Source: Acorus gramineus
Taxonomy: Eukaryota; Streptophyta; Magnoliopsida; Acorales; Acoraceae
Direction of reading: 5' to 3'
Assembly (NCBI GenBank): GCA_030737835.1
Contig: CM060847.1
Coordinates: forward strand, 11,236,704-11,300,703
DNA: 64,000 nt
In this document: piece by piece, positions 41,101-53,516 of the stretch
How the letters are laid out: every line of letters begins with the position of its first letter
How positions within the stretch are numbered: the first letter of the stretch is position 1
Notes under the pieces: model-generated
The model's database searches: none
Seen by the model: only the letters and a program-made list of their open reading frames with translations
What the model was told of the DNA's origin: nothing
Position numbers and translations under genes: made by a program

Positions 41101-42805
41101 AAACCTAAACTGAAATAACATTATGCAAAAAAAAAAAAAACACTCTTGTACAAAAACGGACGCACCAGAGCTAGGTGATGGACGAAACATTTGCTGCCCA
41201 CTCATTCTTGAGATGTAAGACTGAACGATTAGTCCTCCAAATGAATGACCGAACAACACAGGTGGTGACCTGACTTCTTTCTGGACATAATCCGCAACAT
41301 CACTCGCATGTGTCTACTGCAAAAATAACATATCATAATATAAGTATCCACTTTCCGAATTAATACACAATAGAATATACATACAAGAAGCATCTTCACT
41401 GCAGAATTACCTCAAGCGAGCCAGCCGCATTTGCCCCTGCAGGCACATCGCTCTCCCCCTAACAAACACGACAGTCCAGACTACCATTAAAAATTTACTA
41501 TTAAACACAAAATACATGCCAATATATGTAAACTCTTTTAAAACTCAATTTCACCAAAGGCGGTCTTCTATGACGCCCATTTTTTTTTCTCCTTCAAAAA
41601 ATTTGAACATTTGCAAATCAATGGTGTGAAATTCAAAGTCACTCCGTTTCATGCACCAACAATGACCCAAAAACGAATTTTGAAGGAGACCCATCACACA
41701 CCATCAAATCATCATATAATTTACAACAATGCCATCCATACCACTTCATCAACAATGACCCAAAATAGAATTTTTGAAGGAGACCACCCATCTCTTACCA
41801 TCAAACCATCAGAAAAAATTACAACAATGCCAACAAAACACACAAAATCGATTCCAAGTCCCTCCATTTCTTGCACAATCAATGACCCCAAAAACGAAAT
41901 TTGAAGGAGACCCATCACACACCATCAAACCATCATAAAAATTTCAACAGTGCCATCAAAACCACAAATTGCTTCACCAACAATGACCCAAAATAGAATT
42001 TTTGAAGGAGACCCGTCCCTTATCATCAAACCATCATAAAAATACACAATAATGCCATCAAAACCACAAAATCGATTCCAAGTCACTCCATTCCTTGCAC
42101 CAACAATGACTCAATCAGGCAATCACCCAAAAACGAATTTTGAAGGAGACCCATCACACACCATCAATCCATCATAAAATTCACAACAATGCCATCAAAA
42201 CGACAAATTGATTTCACCAACAACGACCCAAAATAAAATTTTTGAAGGAGACCCATCATACACCATCAAATTATCATAAAAATTCACAACAATGCCTTCA
42301 AAACCACAAATTGATTCACCACCAACGACCCAAAAACGATTTTGAAGGAGACCCATCGCAAACCACCAAACCATCACAAGATGTACAACAACCCATCAAA
42401 ACCCTACACATTGTCACTCCAAAAACATCACATTTTCCGTGAAAGACTCAACAAAACCTCCAATTTTTCTAGGAATACCTGACCCAACAGGCTGATGGCG
42501 TGGCAATCGAACCCTTCCCCGGAGAAGAACGGCAGCCAGTGCTCCGCCCAGCACCAGGCGGCGTGGAAGCTCCCGTGGACGAACACAAGCGGTGGTTTCA
42601 ACGAAGAGTCGCTGTTCGGGCTCTTTTGAACGATCGCTTCCATGGCCAAGCCGGAAGGGAGACGGTGAAAATGACGAGTCTGCCCCTCCTTGAGCCGGGG
42701 AGGGAGAGGGGACTTGCCCAGGACAGCGAGGGGTGTTTTGGTCATTTTGTGAGTCGGGTTGGGGAGGGAGTGACGAATAGAAGTACAAGGGAACGTCGTC
42801 GCCAT
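38113..42805 (-). CDS. Alpha/beta hydrolase-fold protein, probably plastid-targeted, complete
   Basis: Eight exons: 42805-42479, 41458-41411, 41313-41166, 40744-40705, 40608-40560, 40227-40130, 39002-38864 and 38271-38113. Phases agree throughout and give 335 residues. The oxyanion-side HG lies at residues 77-78 in LVFVHGSFHAAWCW. The nucleophile Ser149 is in LFGHSFGGLIVQSYI, the acid is Asp279 or Asp280 in VMGASDDFIVDAEG, and the His is 307 in VEGVAHDMMLD, so the triad is complete. The first 50 residues, starting MATTFPCTS, are rich in Ser/Thr/Pro and basic residues with few acidic ones, which suggests a chloroplast transit peptide. The substrate cannot be told from the sequence; lipase, esterase or epoxide-hydrolase-like activities all fit. 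An upstream in-frame ATG at 42943 is less likely as the start. Intron 1 holds a tandem-repeat array. Confidence 0.9.
41630..42400. repeat. Minisatellite-like array in intron 1 of the alpha/beta hydrolase gene
   Basis: Seven to eight units start with variants of caatgacccaaaaacgaatt at about 41661, 41754, 41881, 41982, 42104-42121, 42222 and 42324. Spacing alternates between about 100 and about 125 bp, giving a higher-order period near 220-240 bp. Each unit contains gaaggagacccatc and tgccatcaaaaccac. Similarity fades by about 42400, close to the exon 1 donor at 42478. Confidence 0.85.
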
Positions 42806-43958
42806 GGCTTCTGATTCTACTGTTCTGCTTGTTTTTTTTTTTTTTTGTTTATCTTTGATGAAGGAGAAGGTGTTATGGCGGAGATGGGGTTTTATCCGGA
42901 TTTTCGAATAAGACATAAGTGCGTGGGCGGAATATGACGTCATGATTTTCCAAACATATTTTCTAATCGTTTTGAATTTAGAAATTAAAATAAGGGTTTT
43001 CTTTTAACCAGTGATCTTTAGGGCACTTGGTAACTCAAATTTATTATTAATTTTTTAGGTAACCATCGAGATATTAATTAATAAATTGAAACTTTTTAAA
43101 ATATCAACAATGCCCTTAATAATTCAGCAGCCTTTTTCTTCCTCCCCCCCTCCCCCTACCCAATTTTTTTACTTTTACTCTCCCTTTTATTCCATAAAAA
43201 TTTCATCCACAATGTAAAAATATACATATCCTTTCATTTTTGTTCTTATCTTATATCTCATATGGTTGTGAATTTGTGATACTTGTTGTAGTGTTGCCTA
43301 TGTGAAGATATTTCTTTGTGTGATATATAAGGTACTTTATTTTTATTCTTTATTTGATTTAATCTATTGTTTTAAATATTTTATATGTACCTCCATTTTG
43401 TATTTTTTTATCATTTGAATTTATTTTAATATGTAATGAATAAATGACCTTGCATGTTTTACATCAAATCTGTGTAAGCGGATTCATGATAAATAAAAAA
43501 AAAAGATGTGCTTTGTAATTTTGTTTATAGAACAGATGCTGAAATTTAATTTTTCTGTCATTCATTACAGTGGGTTAATATTGTAGATTATGCATTGAAA
43601 AACATATTAATAAAAAATAAATTAGAGGAAACATATGTAAAAAAAATGTTGATTAAGAAATAAAAAGAAGTGCAATGAGAAATCAGGTGGGAAGGAAAAA
43701 ATTGGGTATGGGAGTGAAGAAGAAAAAAATGTGGTGAATTTATTAGAGGTGTTGTTGGCATTTTAAAAGATATTTCAATTTATTGATTCATATCATAATT
43801 AGATTTGTTGAGTTGCCTAAAAAGTTAACAATAAATTATTGAAAAAATGTGAATAAGATATGGATAAATATTTATAAAAGTTGAAAAAACGTATGATTTG
43901 ACATGTAAGTACTCTTGTATTAGTGGAATAGAGTGATTTCAAGAGACCTAAAATATTA
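42806..43958. other. Upstream region of the hydrolase gene and gene-free DNA
   Basis: The first 140 bases are GC-richer and probably include the 5' UTR. No clear TATA box. Beyond that it is AT-rich without a supported ORF. Confidence 0.4.
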
Positions 43959-44233
43959 GGGATTTTTAGTTTTAAGTCCCTACAAACCATCATATTTAGT
44001 GATCGATCCCTCACTTCTTCGTATTTAGGTTTTAGTCCCCCGATTTAAAGGATAATTCATGGATAGGTCCCTCACAGGGATTAAAAAGTAAATTAAATAA
44101 TTTATGGATAGGTCCCTCTTAGGGACTAAAAATGAACTATCATTTAAATCTGGGGACTAAAACCTAAATACGAAGAAGGGAGGGATCGATCACTAAATAT
44201 GATGGTTTGTGGGGACTTAAAACTAAAAATCCC
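43959..44233. mobile_element. Fold-back MITE, arms about 110 bp, 9-bp target duplication
   Basis: It opens gggatttttagttttaagtc and closes with gacttaaaactaaaaatccc. Pairing runs through gtgatcgatccctcacttct on the left and its complement on the right. Flanking 9-mers are aaaatatta (43950-43958) and aatatatta (44234-44242), one mismatch. A diverged relative is at 8430-8670. Confidence 0.8.
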
Positions 44234-45226
44234 AATATATTAATATAAATTTATTCTCACATATTCATACACAGTTAAATCCTTCTATTCAAACATACTA
44301 ATTTTGACTTATTCACCCATATTCCACCATAATCTCTACCTATTCTACTACCCAAACAAAGAGTAAAGGTGTGTTTCAAAACATATTTAGATAATTTTTA
44401 ATTTTCTAGAAAACCAACAACTGTAAATGTGTTTTTAAGCATCCCAAATTTTGAATGATTAAGTGTGACTCAACTATTTACTTATAAATGTCATTTTCAA
44501 AACAAATTTTTAAAAAACAAAAAAAAAATATGATTCATGTTAATGAATTAAAAAATAAAGTCTTAAAATCAAAATGTTTTACAAACTCACCCAAAACTTC
44601 AATGCCAGTGTAACTGGTACATCACCAGCAACCAAACAATGTAGAGGGTGATAGAGGTTCATTTAACAACTGCTATTATATATACATATATAGTACCTCA
44701 TGATATATATATATATATAGTACCTGAACAGATCCAACCTTGTCCATACTTTGTGTCAAATCAATATGTCACTCTATATATATCAAACAAGTGATCATGG
44801 TAATCAATTCCATCAACATATAACCAATTCCACAGAGATCCTCTACAATGTCCCCACCCCACATCAAATCAAACACATCATTTGATGTGAAGAAGAAACA
44901 AAGCAGGATGTGTGAGTTGGTGGTGATGGTGGTGGTGGGGGCCACCACTCTCATCCAGTACTGTATCATCTTCTCCGTAAATAAATCCAAAGACAGCTAT
45001 GCCCCCTATTCTAGTTGGCTTTTCATCACATATTCTATTCTAGAACATCTAATCATGGAACAATAAAGGGGGGGCCTTTTGTTCAAGGATGGATGAGGTT
45101 GATAAACCATATAAAAAAAACTTACATCTGAAGCATCTGATTATTTAGGTGAATAAGGGAAGAATGAGCCTATTCTTATAAAATGTGTTTGGTATGGATA
45201 ACTATAGGTGAATAAACCTTAACCCC

Positions 45227-45593
45227 TTTTGGATAGAGAATTAAATTATTCTAAGGTTTATGACTATTTTAGTATAAATAAAGATAAAATGATTTTTTGT
45301 TTGGTTGTGTTTTGAATTATTCTTGTTAGAAAAAATAATAATAAGTTTTTATTGTTTGAATAAAATGTGAATAAAGTGTGGATAATAATTTATTAAAGGT
45401 GAAAAAATGATAACAGTTGATTCATAAGAGGTGATGACAGTTGATTTGATAGTAGACCCACATATTCTTTTAAATTGAATAACTTGGAATAACTCAATTC
45501 TAGTGGTTGGTTGGATCCATCTATCACTTTATACCAGTTTATTATGGCATACAGATTCTCATGCACACAGTTTATTATAACTATCCAAACAGC
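45227..45593. mobile_element. MITE, inverted relative of 15059-15442
   Basis: The ends ttttggatagagaattaaa and ttattataactatccaaac are imperfect inverted repeats. The block ggtgatgacagttgatttga is the complement of one in the 15.5-kb copy. Confidence 0.6.
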
Positions 45594-45755
45594 CTTTATA
45601 TTATTCGTTCCAGCTCCACTTTGCCATGCTTTTATTATTTTACACACGATGGAAATGCATGCACAAACACAAATAACCTATGCTTAAGTAGATTTTCCAA
45701 CTTGTTTTTAAGTACTAATACAGCTTTAAAACCCTTCTAATCGAAGTTCTCCATT

Positions 45756-45887
45756 AAACCGAATCTCCTCTTGGTAGGATGATAGATGTAGCCCCTTCTT
45801 AGTGAGGAGACCTGGGCTCGAGTCTTGCTGCTTATTGATAGGGAAATATTTGAATAGAAAAAATACTTACCAATAATAATAATAAAA
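45756..45887 (+). mobile_element. Short tRNA-derived-SINE-like element with 12-bp target duplication
   Basis: About 132 bp, ending in an A-rich aataataataataaaa tail. Perfect 12-bp repeats, aagttctccatt, flank it at 45744-45755 and 45888-45899. Inside is gacctgggctcgagtcttg, close to a polymerase III B box (GGTTCGANTCC). No convincing A box was found. Confidence 0.65.
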
Positions 45888-45948
45888 AAGTTCTCCATTG
45901 AGAGTGGCACTCTCTCTGCTCATCATCTTCTTCTTCTTTTATATATTA

Positions 45949-46582
45949 GAGCATCTCCAATTATATATCCAAACATTTACTCAAATTTAAATTTGAGTAA
46001 AAGTCGCCCAAAACCCTCTCCAACCATTTACTGATACCTATATCAAATCAAGTTTTTACTCAAATATTTACACAAATAAAGGGAGACTCAAATCTTTATC
46101 CAAATTTTTAGCATCTTTTTTTTTCCTTTATCTCTACATTTCAATGTGACAATTTTTTTTTCCTTCAACTCCACCTTTAGTTGAATTATATTAAATGTCT
46201 TCTCACCCCCCAAAATTTTCACCATCTCTTAAAACCCCAAAAAAAAAATGGTCTTCTTTCTTAAGTTTTCATCTTTGTTTTTTACTTCTTATTTTTTACT
46301 CCAATAAAAAAATATTATTTTTACTTTTTTTTTTCAAAAAATTGGATAATAATTATTTTAAAAATTTTAATTTCTTGAAGGAAAGAAAAATTGAGTAGTA
46401 AAAGTGTTTGGGGAAAAGACTTTGAAAATGTTTATAGGAAATAATTAGAAGAAGATGTGAATTTTTAAAAAGATTTGAGTAAAACACAAAGTGATGGTTG
46501 GAGACACATCATATCAAATCAAGCTTTTATTCAAATTTTAAGTGAAATTTGGATATAGGTTTAAGTAAGGGCTGGAGAAAAC
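45949..46582. mobile_element. MITE-like element with gagcatctccaa terminus
   Basis: The left end gagcatctccaattatat, followed by ccaaacatttactcaaattt, is complemented on the right by a block around aaatttggatataggt and gggctggaga. Termini of the GAGCATCTCCAA type are widespread in plants. The right boundary is approximate. Confidence 0.5.
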
Positions 46583-47063
46583 TTTTAGGGCATCCACACA
46601 CACAGTGCCTATTTATGTCCGTGAGGTCCACTGGGTGGGATTACTTTCCGCAGTGTACCTCAGGCGCAAGTGAGAATACTAATGACGGTGGGGCAGAGGA
46701 GATCATGACCGCTTCAAGGTGGTCAGCGGATGGGCGGAGGTGAAGGAGAAAAAGGTTGCAGGTGGGTTTATATGATGGGAGGGGTACAATCGTCATTTTG
46801 AGGGTTTTACTTTAATTATTCACATAATACTGGATGTTAACAGTACATAGCTTTTCAAACATGATTTTGGTAACAGAATATTCATAGAATATTCCAAATC
46901 TGTAAATGGTTTTTTAACTCATGAGTCTTTTTAGATTTAGATATGTGTTTTCTACGGTTATATGAATATTCAGAAAAGTCAGGGAGTTTGTGGATATCGA
47001 ACAAATTGTAGGGGATTAAATGAATTTTTCCCTTATAATTATTAGTTAGAAGTGTAACTACAC

Positions 47064-47412
47064 GGGAGCAACTACTCCCGCCACCTAAATTGCCACACCC
47101 ATCACCTGATTGTTTTTTCGGTGGTGGGATTGGGCAATCTGGGAAGGGAAGAAAAAACAAAAGAAAAATGGAAGAGGGGGGGGGGGGGGGGGTGGAGGAG
47201 GGTGGTGGCCGGTGGAGGCAACGGGACGGAGACAGTAGCGGCCTGGAGAGATGGCAAGGCGTAGACTGAGTAGAGGGAGAAAGAGAGAGAAAGGGAGAAA
47301 AAGAGATGGAGAGAGAGAGTTGGGAGGGCTGCCCTCTCCGCGCCATTGCTGCGCGCACCCGCCATCCTGCCATTTCTGTCCCGTCACACCCCTCCTGGTT
47401 CTCTCTCTCCCT

Positions 47413-47450
<38 letters not shown>

Positions 47451-47645
47451 CGGCCTCCGCCTTGCCCCCTCTTCGGCCACCGCCGTCTCCGCCCTGTTCC
47501 TCCAGCCACCACCCTCCTCCACCCCCTCCCCCTCTTTTCCTTTCTTTTCCTTTTCCCTTCCTTCCCAAATTCCCCATTCCCACCACCAAAAAAATAAATT
47601 GGATGGCGGGTGTAGCAATTCTAGGTGGTGGGAGTAGTTGCTCTC
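47064..47645. mobile_element. GC-rich fold-back MITE with Mutator-like 9-bp flanks
   Basis: It opens gggagcaactactcccgcc and its right end, reverse complemented, reads gagagcaactactcccacc. Arms of about 230 bp pair over most of their length. Flanks at 47055-47063 (taactacac) and 47646-47654 (taactatat) match at 7 of 9. The interior holds a G run (about 47176-47191) and a (TC)n tract (about 47405-47447). The proline-rich reading frames on both strands reflect this composition, not a gene. Confidence 0.7.
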
Positions 47646-48961
47646 TAACTATATTTTAATAACACATTATAAAATAATCCACCAAATGATCAATAGAAAA
47701 TCATAAGATTAAAAAAAATAGAAAATCATTTAATTCTGTATATCAACTGAATAATCATTGTTTTTCGTTTGAATAATTACAATTCTGCCAGATAGTTTTA
47801 AAATCACATAGACTTAATCCCACATGCCTTAAATGGGATAAGTGACAATTGTATAGAATAAGGAAAATGATATGTCCAGTCTCATCCGCAGTTCTCATCA
47901 TTTTTCTTAAAAGTATATACATGTCTATTGAAATATATACTATTATAAAAAATAAAGTATACACCATAATTTCAAATAAATGTGTGGATCACATACGTGA
48001 TCGGGTCCGCATAAGTTACATGGTGCAACACAATGTGTATTTTTTTATTTTTTAAAAAAATTAGTATATGAGCTAATCGAACCCTATTCGAATGAGGTTC
48101 AAATTCTTGAAAGGTTCTCTGGTAATGAATCACTTTCGAATGGGGGTTCATCCCAGCCTACAAGTATTCGAATGCTTAAAGGCATCCAATCTTCCATATC
48201 GTAGCATGTGTTGTCATGTGCCCTGCACACGATGTCACATTGATGGCATACGTGACAGCATGTCAATGTCAATATATGCATACGTGTGATCGTTTCTTAA
48301 ACTATGATATGCACTGAGATACACTAGTACATTTTTTGAAAAAAAATAAAAATTATTTAATTTTCAAACAGTAAGATAGTGCAGAATATATTGCGATAAT
48401 GCAATATATACTACTATCAAAACATATAGGCTGCAAAATGGAGTGAATATAAATAATGTTACAATCCCTTTTCAACTCCATTTTTAGTTTCTACTCATTC
48501 TAATTTTTTAGAGGAAATGTATAGAATTTCCTAACAAGGTATGTTTCTCGTTATTAAGAATATAGATATTTAAAAACAGTCATGCTACATCAGCCCCAAA
48601 GTTTAGACCTTATTGAGAAGCCTCATTAGTTCTCTATTTGACTTTTCAAAAATGTAAAAATTGCAAAGACAATACTACATTTTCTTTAAATTTAAATTTT
48701 TCATCCCCAAGAAATCAATCTCTAATTGATCGGTCATATATAACCCACCTTCCAATACAACACTCCATCCTTTGAAAAATTTCTTTTTTACCCTCTTATG
48801 TCATCTGCCACTTCAAAAATTCATTCCGGATGGCCTCCTCATCTGCGGCGACCAGTGTCACCACCCTTGGATTCCTCTCGTCATCCTCTATCATATGAGA
48901 GATGAATCGGCTACCTTTCGAGCCCTCCTCCGACCTCCACCTCCTCTGACCTCTACTACCA

Positions 48962-49190
48962 CCTTTTTTTTAAATACAGCTACAAATACAGATAAATATA
49001 TTAGAATTTCAAATACAGATACAAATACAGATGAATATATTAATTTTTTCAAATATAGATGTATCTAAAAAATTTCAGTTACAAATATAGATGAGCATAT
49101 TAGTTTTTTCAGATACAAATATAGTTGAGTATATTAGTCTTTTTCAGATACAATTACAGATACAGATTTAGATATAATCCTATACTAGTT
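48962..49190. repeat. Tandem repeat, unit about 45-50 bp
   Basis: About four diverged units of the type caaatacagatgaatatatta followed by a T-rich spacer. Confidence 0.7.
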
Positions 49191-50975
49191 TTTTCATATA
49201 GAAAAAAAAATACAAAATAATGTATATGAGTTGAAAAATGAGATTCATCACAAAAAATATAATTGTTTACACGAACGTACATGATTTAAAACGAATGTAA
49301 CTAACTTTAAAAAAAATTGTTTAAAATCACATTAAAAATAGAAAGTATAAAATATATAAAATTCAGATAATTTGAAATGTAATTGAATTTCAAGAAAAAA
49401 AACAAAAACTATTTAAAATCACAAAAAAAAATGCATATAGTTTTCAGATATATTTGCAATATGAATCTGAATTACAGGAAAAAAACATAAACTGTTTAAA
49501 TGAATGTACTATTTCATATCATCTAAAAAGAAAGAACATGACAATAAAAAAAAGATCATATCAAACACCAGATTCAACAAAAAAAAAAAGTGGCTAAAAA
49601 AAACTCTAAAGAAAATTTTCGATCTGCACCCTGGTGTTTTAACAAGATGATAACAGGGGAGTATATACGATTACATAAATAGAAAAAAAAGTATCAAAGG
49701 GATCACTTACATAAATAGATTGTGAAAAAAAATGTGGAGATCATGTTTCAATATGTTGTTTCATGTTTATCAATTGAATAGTTTTTTTTTTAAAAAAAAA
49801 AACAGAAGGAACAAAGGATCTCATAATATTGTAACCGCCTCCATCATTAACATGATTAGTTATTAAAAAAAAAAAAAAGTCCCTAAAGGTAAAAAAGACA
49901 TTACAAGTGTGCCACTTCATAAGTCTTCTACAGGGCCTATAAAAACGGGGCTTAAAAATCATTATTGAGTTAAAAAATGATAAACACAACCACATTTTTA
50001 TAAATGATGTACTTATATATTTTTATAAAATATATATTTTAATGAATCATATTACCTCATTCATAAATAATAAAAAAAGGAAATTAATTCTGCATCCTCG
50101 AGGTAACCCGTGAATAATTTTAAGTTCCTAGAATATGTTGACTTATTTTTAGCTCCCCAGACCCCGTTGTCTATTATTTCTAGGTCTTTTTTAGTAACAT
50201 CCGTTAAATCCATTACCGATTGTGTACACTGTTAACATATCTGAATATACTGTTAATAAGTTTGGGTACAGTACTATTAACAGACATGAAGACATTGTCA
50301 ACAAGTATGGGTATACTATTAAAATGTCTGAATGCATTATTAAGATGAGGAGGAGAGAGTGGCAAGAGGGAGAGTCACTAAAGGGAGAAAGTGATGAGAG
50401 GCGTCGCATAGAAAAAGAATTCTTGCTTGTGTGGATGAGATAGAGAGGGAAAGACACAAATAAATAAAAAATATGACAAAAAAATGAAATTTTTTTTTTT
50501 AAATGACATAAAGAATAACAAATGAAAAGATTAAAAATAATATTTTAATAAATACAGATGTAAAATAAATACAGATATTTTAATATTTCAAGAACGTAAA
50601 AAATTTGACCGATGACAGATTTTAAGCATTAGAAAAAAGTTGCGAGAGTTTAGTCCCTTCACGGGTCTACTTGACAAGAAGGATTGATTGATTTGATTGA
50701 TGGGATCTTTTTTTTTTTTTTTTTCTCTGTTGGAGGTGACACAAATCACCCAACAACATCATCATCATCATTAGTATTATTATTTCGCATGGGTAAGAAT
50801 TTATTAACAAGAACAATGTTTTATTCTGATTAATTCTACCTTTTCGATATTCATTTTAATCTCAATGTGTTTTCTACACGTCTCAAATACTCAAACAGCC
50901 ACATATTTTTTTTAAATAAAATATAATTTTTAATCACTTACAATGATTTTCTTCAATAATTTTAATTTTTTTTTA
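49191..50975. other. Gene-free AT-rich stretch with a partial repeat
   Basis: At 50085-50340 the arrangement resembles one arm of the 28.6-kb fold-back family (taacccgtgaataattttaa, then tactgttaa-type units), without a matching second arm. A T20 run occurs near 50709-50725 and a short (ATC)n near 50757. No supported ORF. Confidence 0.4.
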
Positions 50976-51831
50976 GGGTTAAAGACATCTAAGTCCCTTC
51001 AAACATAGGAAAACCCATATAAGTCCCTACTAAAATTAGAACAGACGTACGAGTCCCTGAAAACTCAGAAAAACCCAATTATCATCCCTGAGTTAAATTT
51101 TCATCCAAACTTAACGGAATATTCCCAGAATATTCTGTCACATATAATTGTGTAGACATTGAAGTCCTTATAAACAGTCATAAAGAAAAATTAGTCCCTG
51201 CAAAAGACAAAATTGCCCCTGAAAGACTTTTATATTAAATTGTGTACACATTGCAGTCCCTATAAACAATCATAAAGACAAATTAATCCTTGCAAAAGAT
51301 AAAATTGTCCCTGAAAGATTTTTACATTTAATTGTGCAGAAATTGCAGTCTTTTAGAGGGTATTTAATTTTTAAATTGCAATGTATGCACAATTAAATGT
51401 AAAAATCCTTCAAGGATATTTTTGTCTTTTAGAGGGACCAACTTGTCTTTACGATTGTTTATAAGGACTGCAATGTCTATTCAATTACATGTAAAAGTCT
51501 TTCTTTGTCTTTTGCGGGGACTAATTTATCTTTATGATTATTTATAGGGACTATAATATATACACAATTTAATGTAAAAGTCTTTTAGGGGCAATTTTAT
51601 CTTTTGCAGGGACTAATTTGTCCTTATGACTGTTTATAAGGACTTCAATGTCTACACAATTATATGTGATGGAATATTCTAGGAATATTTTGTTAAATTT
51701 GGATGGAAATTTAACTCAGGGATGATAATTGGATTTTTCTGAGTTTTCAGGGACTCGTACGTCTGTCTCAATTTTAGTAAGGACTTATATGGGTTTTTCC
51801 ATGTTTGTAGGGACTTAAATGTCTTTTACCC
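50976..51831. mobile_element. Very long fold-back element, 856 bp, perfect 9-bp target duplication
   Basis: The left end gggttaaagacatctaagtc is complemented by the right end gacttaaatgtcttttaccc. Pairing extends inward over about 400 bp per arm, through blocks such as cgtacgagtccctgaaaactc and its complement. The interior also has tandem units around aaagacaaattagtccctgc. Flanks are identical, tttttttta, at 50967-50975 and 51832-51840, though low in complexity. A decayed relative is at 37285-37788. Confidence 0.8.
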
Positions 51832-51871
51832 TTTTTTTTAACTTATTGAAAATCTAATTTCAAATGTACCA

Positions 51872-52255
51872 CTGGTTTTCAAACACATTGACCCATTTGT
51901 GTTTTGATTGCGGTGGAGTTTGTGACAACCCAACGAACGTGATTATGTAGACAAACAACATTTCTATGTTCGTGTTGACTAGACAAAATCATTTGTCATA
52001 TATGTTTTAACTTCCTTTTTCTTTGCATTGCCCGCCTCCACAAAACAAGCTTCGCCCACACTGGTTTTCAAACACATTGACTAGTTTGATAATGTTTTTG
52101 ATTGCGGTGGAGTTTGTGACAACCAACGAACGTGGTTGTGTAGACAAACATTTCTATGTTCGTGTTGACTAGACAAAATTCATTTGTCATATATATTTTA
52201 ACTTCCTTTTTCCTTGCATTGCATGCCCGCCTCCACAAAACACTGCTTCGCCCAC
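51872..52255. repeat. 189-bp tandem duplication
   Basis: Copy 1 starts ctggttttcaaacacattga at 51872 and copy 2 starts with the same bases at 52061. Both contain gattgcggtggagtttgtga and ttctatgttcgtgttgacta. A few small indels separate them. There is no ORF in either. Confidence 0.9.
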
Positions 52256-52634
52256 CACTGATTCCAACCCCCTGTGTTTGATCACCGCAGATGCCTCCAC
52301 CTCATGCCCAAACAAGCCCTGAGATTAGAACGAAAAGGGTTTGTTAATATAATTTTTTTTTAGTCCAAATGCATTCAGAGGTGTATTTTTTATTTATTTG
52401 AGGAACCACAATATTAATTTATTTATGAAAACGTGAGAATGTTTGAATTTGATTGTAATAAAATTCAGTGTAACTCAAAATGTAATGGACAATGATCAAG
52501 TCTGAATGTTTAAGCTTATTTAAATACGAATCAAGCTGAGTTTGACTTTAATCGAAGTCCATCCAATTCAAATGCAACACATCATTTAAACACTTATAAA
52601 ATGGCTTCTTAAAATATATACATGATATAAATAA

Positions 52635-52902
52635 GGATAATGTTACGTAGAATCCAATTTTCAGTCTCAATTTCAATCTACACGTGTTTTGAATTTTATA
52701 AAATAGTATATTCCATCAAATGAGGTACATACTTTTATAAAAAAATGAAACATATGTTCCAACGAATTGCATGAATACATTTATAGAAAATGTGAAAATT
52801 TTCTATTGATCCATATACTTCGATAATGTAAATATATGCTTTGATGATTTTTTATTAACACTTATGAGACTGAAAAATTAACTGTCTGTAACAACACTCA
52901 TG
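52635..52902. mobile_element. Diverged relative of the 5095-5314 MITE
   Basis: It starts ggataatgttacgtagaatc and shares cttttataaaaaaatgaa and gaattgcat with the 5-kb copy. The right end around gtctgtaacaacactca is eroded and the target duplication is not clear. Confidence 0.6.
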
Positions 52903-53184
52903 GAAGGATAATGTTAAGAATTAAATAAAATGTGAACGGCAAAGATTTGTAGTACATCGGATGTACCTTGAATTGTTGACTGTAACACGTTTTTATTAAA
53001 GATGGTGTGTCAACTATCATGTGTGTTTCTTGTCTAGCTAGTACAATCAAATTCATCATAACCTCTAAGTTTGACCCCTGTTTAATATTCTAGCTTTAAA
53101 TTAAACATGAACATGATTTGATAAACAATATAATTTTGATGCCTTCAATAAAAGTGTGATTTGGGAAATGCAACTAAATTATAT

Positions 53185-53516
53185 GCCCGTTTAGAAACAC
53201 AGATTGAAAAGTAGCTTTTGGAATAAAGCTGCTTTTTAAGATGATTTTAGACTTTGACTTTTTTAGGATGTTTTTTTTTAAATCAGGAATCAATATTTGA
53301 AAGGAGTTTAATGTTTGGCAGAGAAAGTTGCTTTTCAATTCAAAAAATCGATTTCGACCAAAAAGCGTTGTTTCTGAGCTTTTTAAAACACAGATTTCGA
53401 GGAAAAAATTAAAAGAAATCCAGCTTCCGATTCTGCAAAAAGCTGTCCCGTTTAGCTGCACGCTTTTAGCTTTTCAAAAAACAAAAACGAGCCCCAACGC
53501 GCAACCAAACGGGGCC
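53185..53516. mobile_element. hAT-like MITE, 332 bp
   Basis: The left end gcccgtttagaaacacag faces a right end whose reverse complement is ggccccgtttggttgcgc. The interior has inverted blocks such as agcagctttt-type sequence. No clean 8-bp duplication. Confidence 0.55.

Noticed and set aside
41630..42400. CRISPR-like repeat-spacer array
   Set aside because: Units vary, spacers are not unique, and it is an intronic eukaryotic minisatellite.
45756..45887. Functional tRNA gene
   Set aside because: Only a B-box-like core is present. No cloverleaf can be drawn and target duplications mark it as a retroposon.
47085..47659. Long proline/serine-rich ORFs on both strands
   Set aside because: They lie within a fold-back MITE and consist of complementary arms, a G run and a (TC)n tract; composition explains them.
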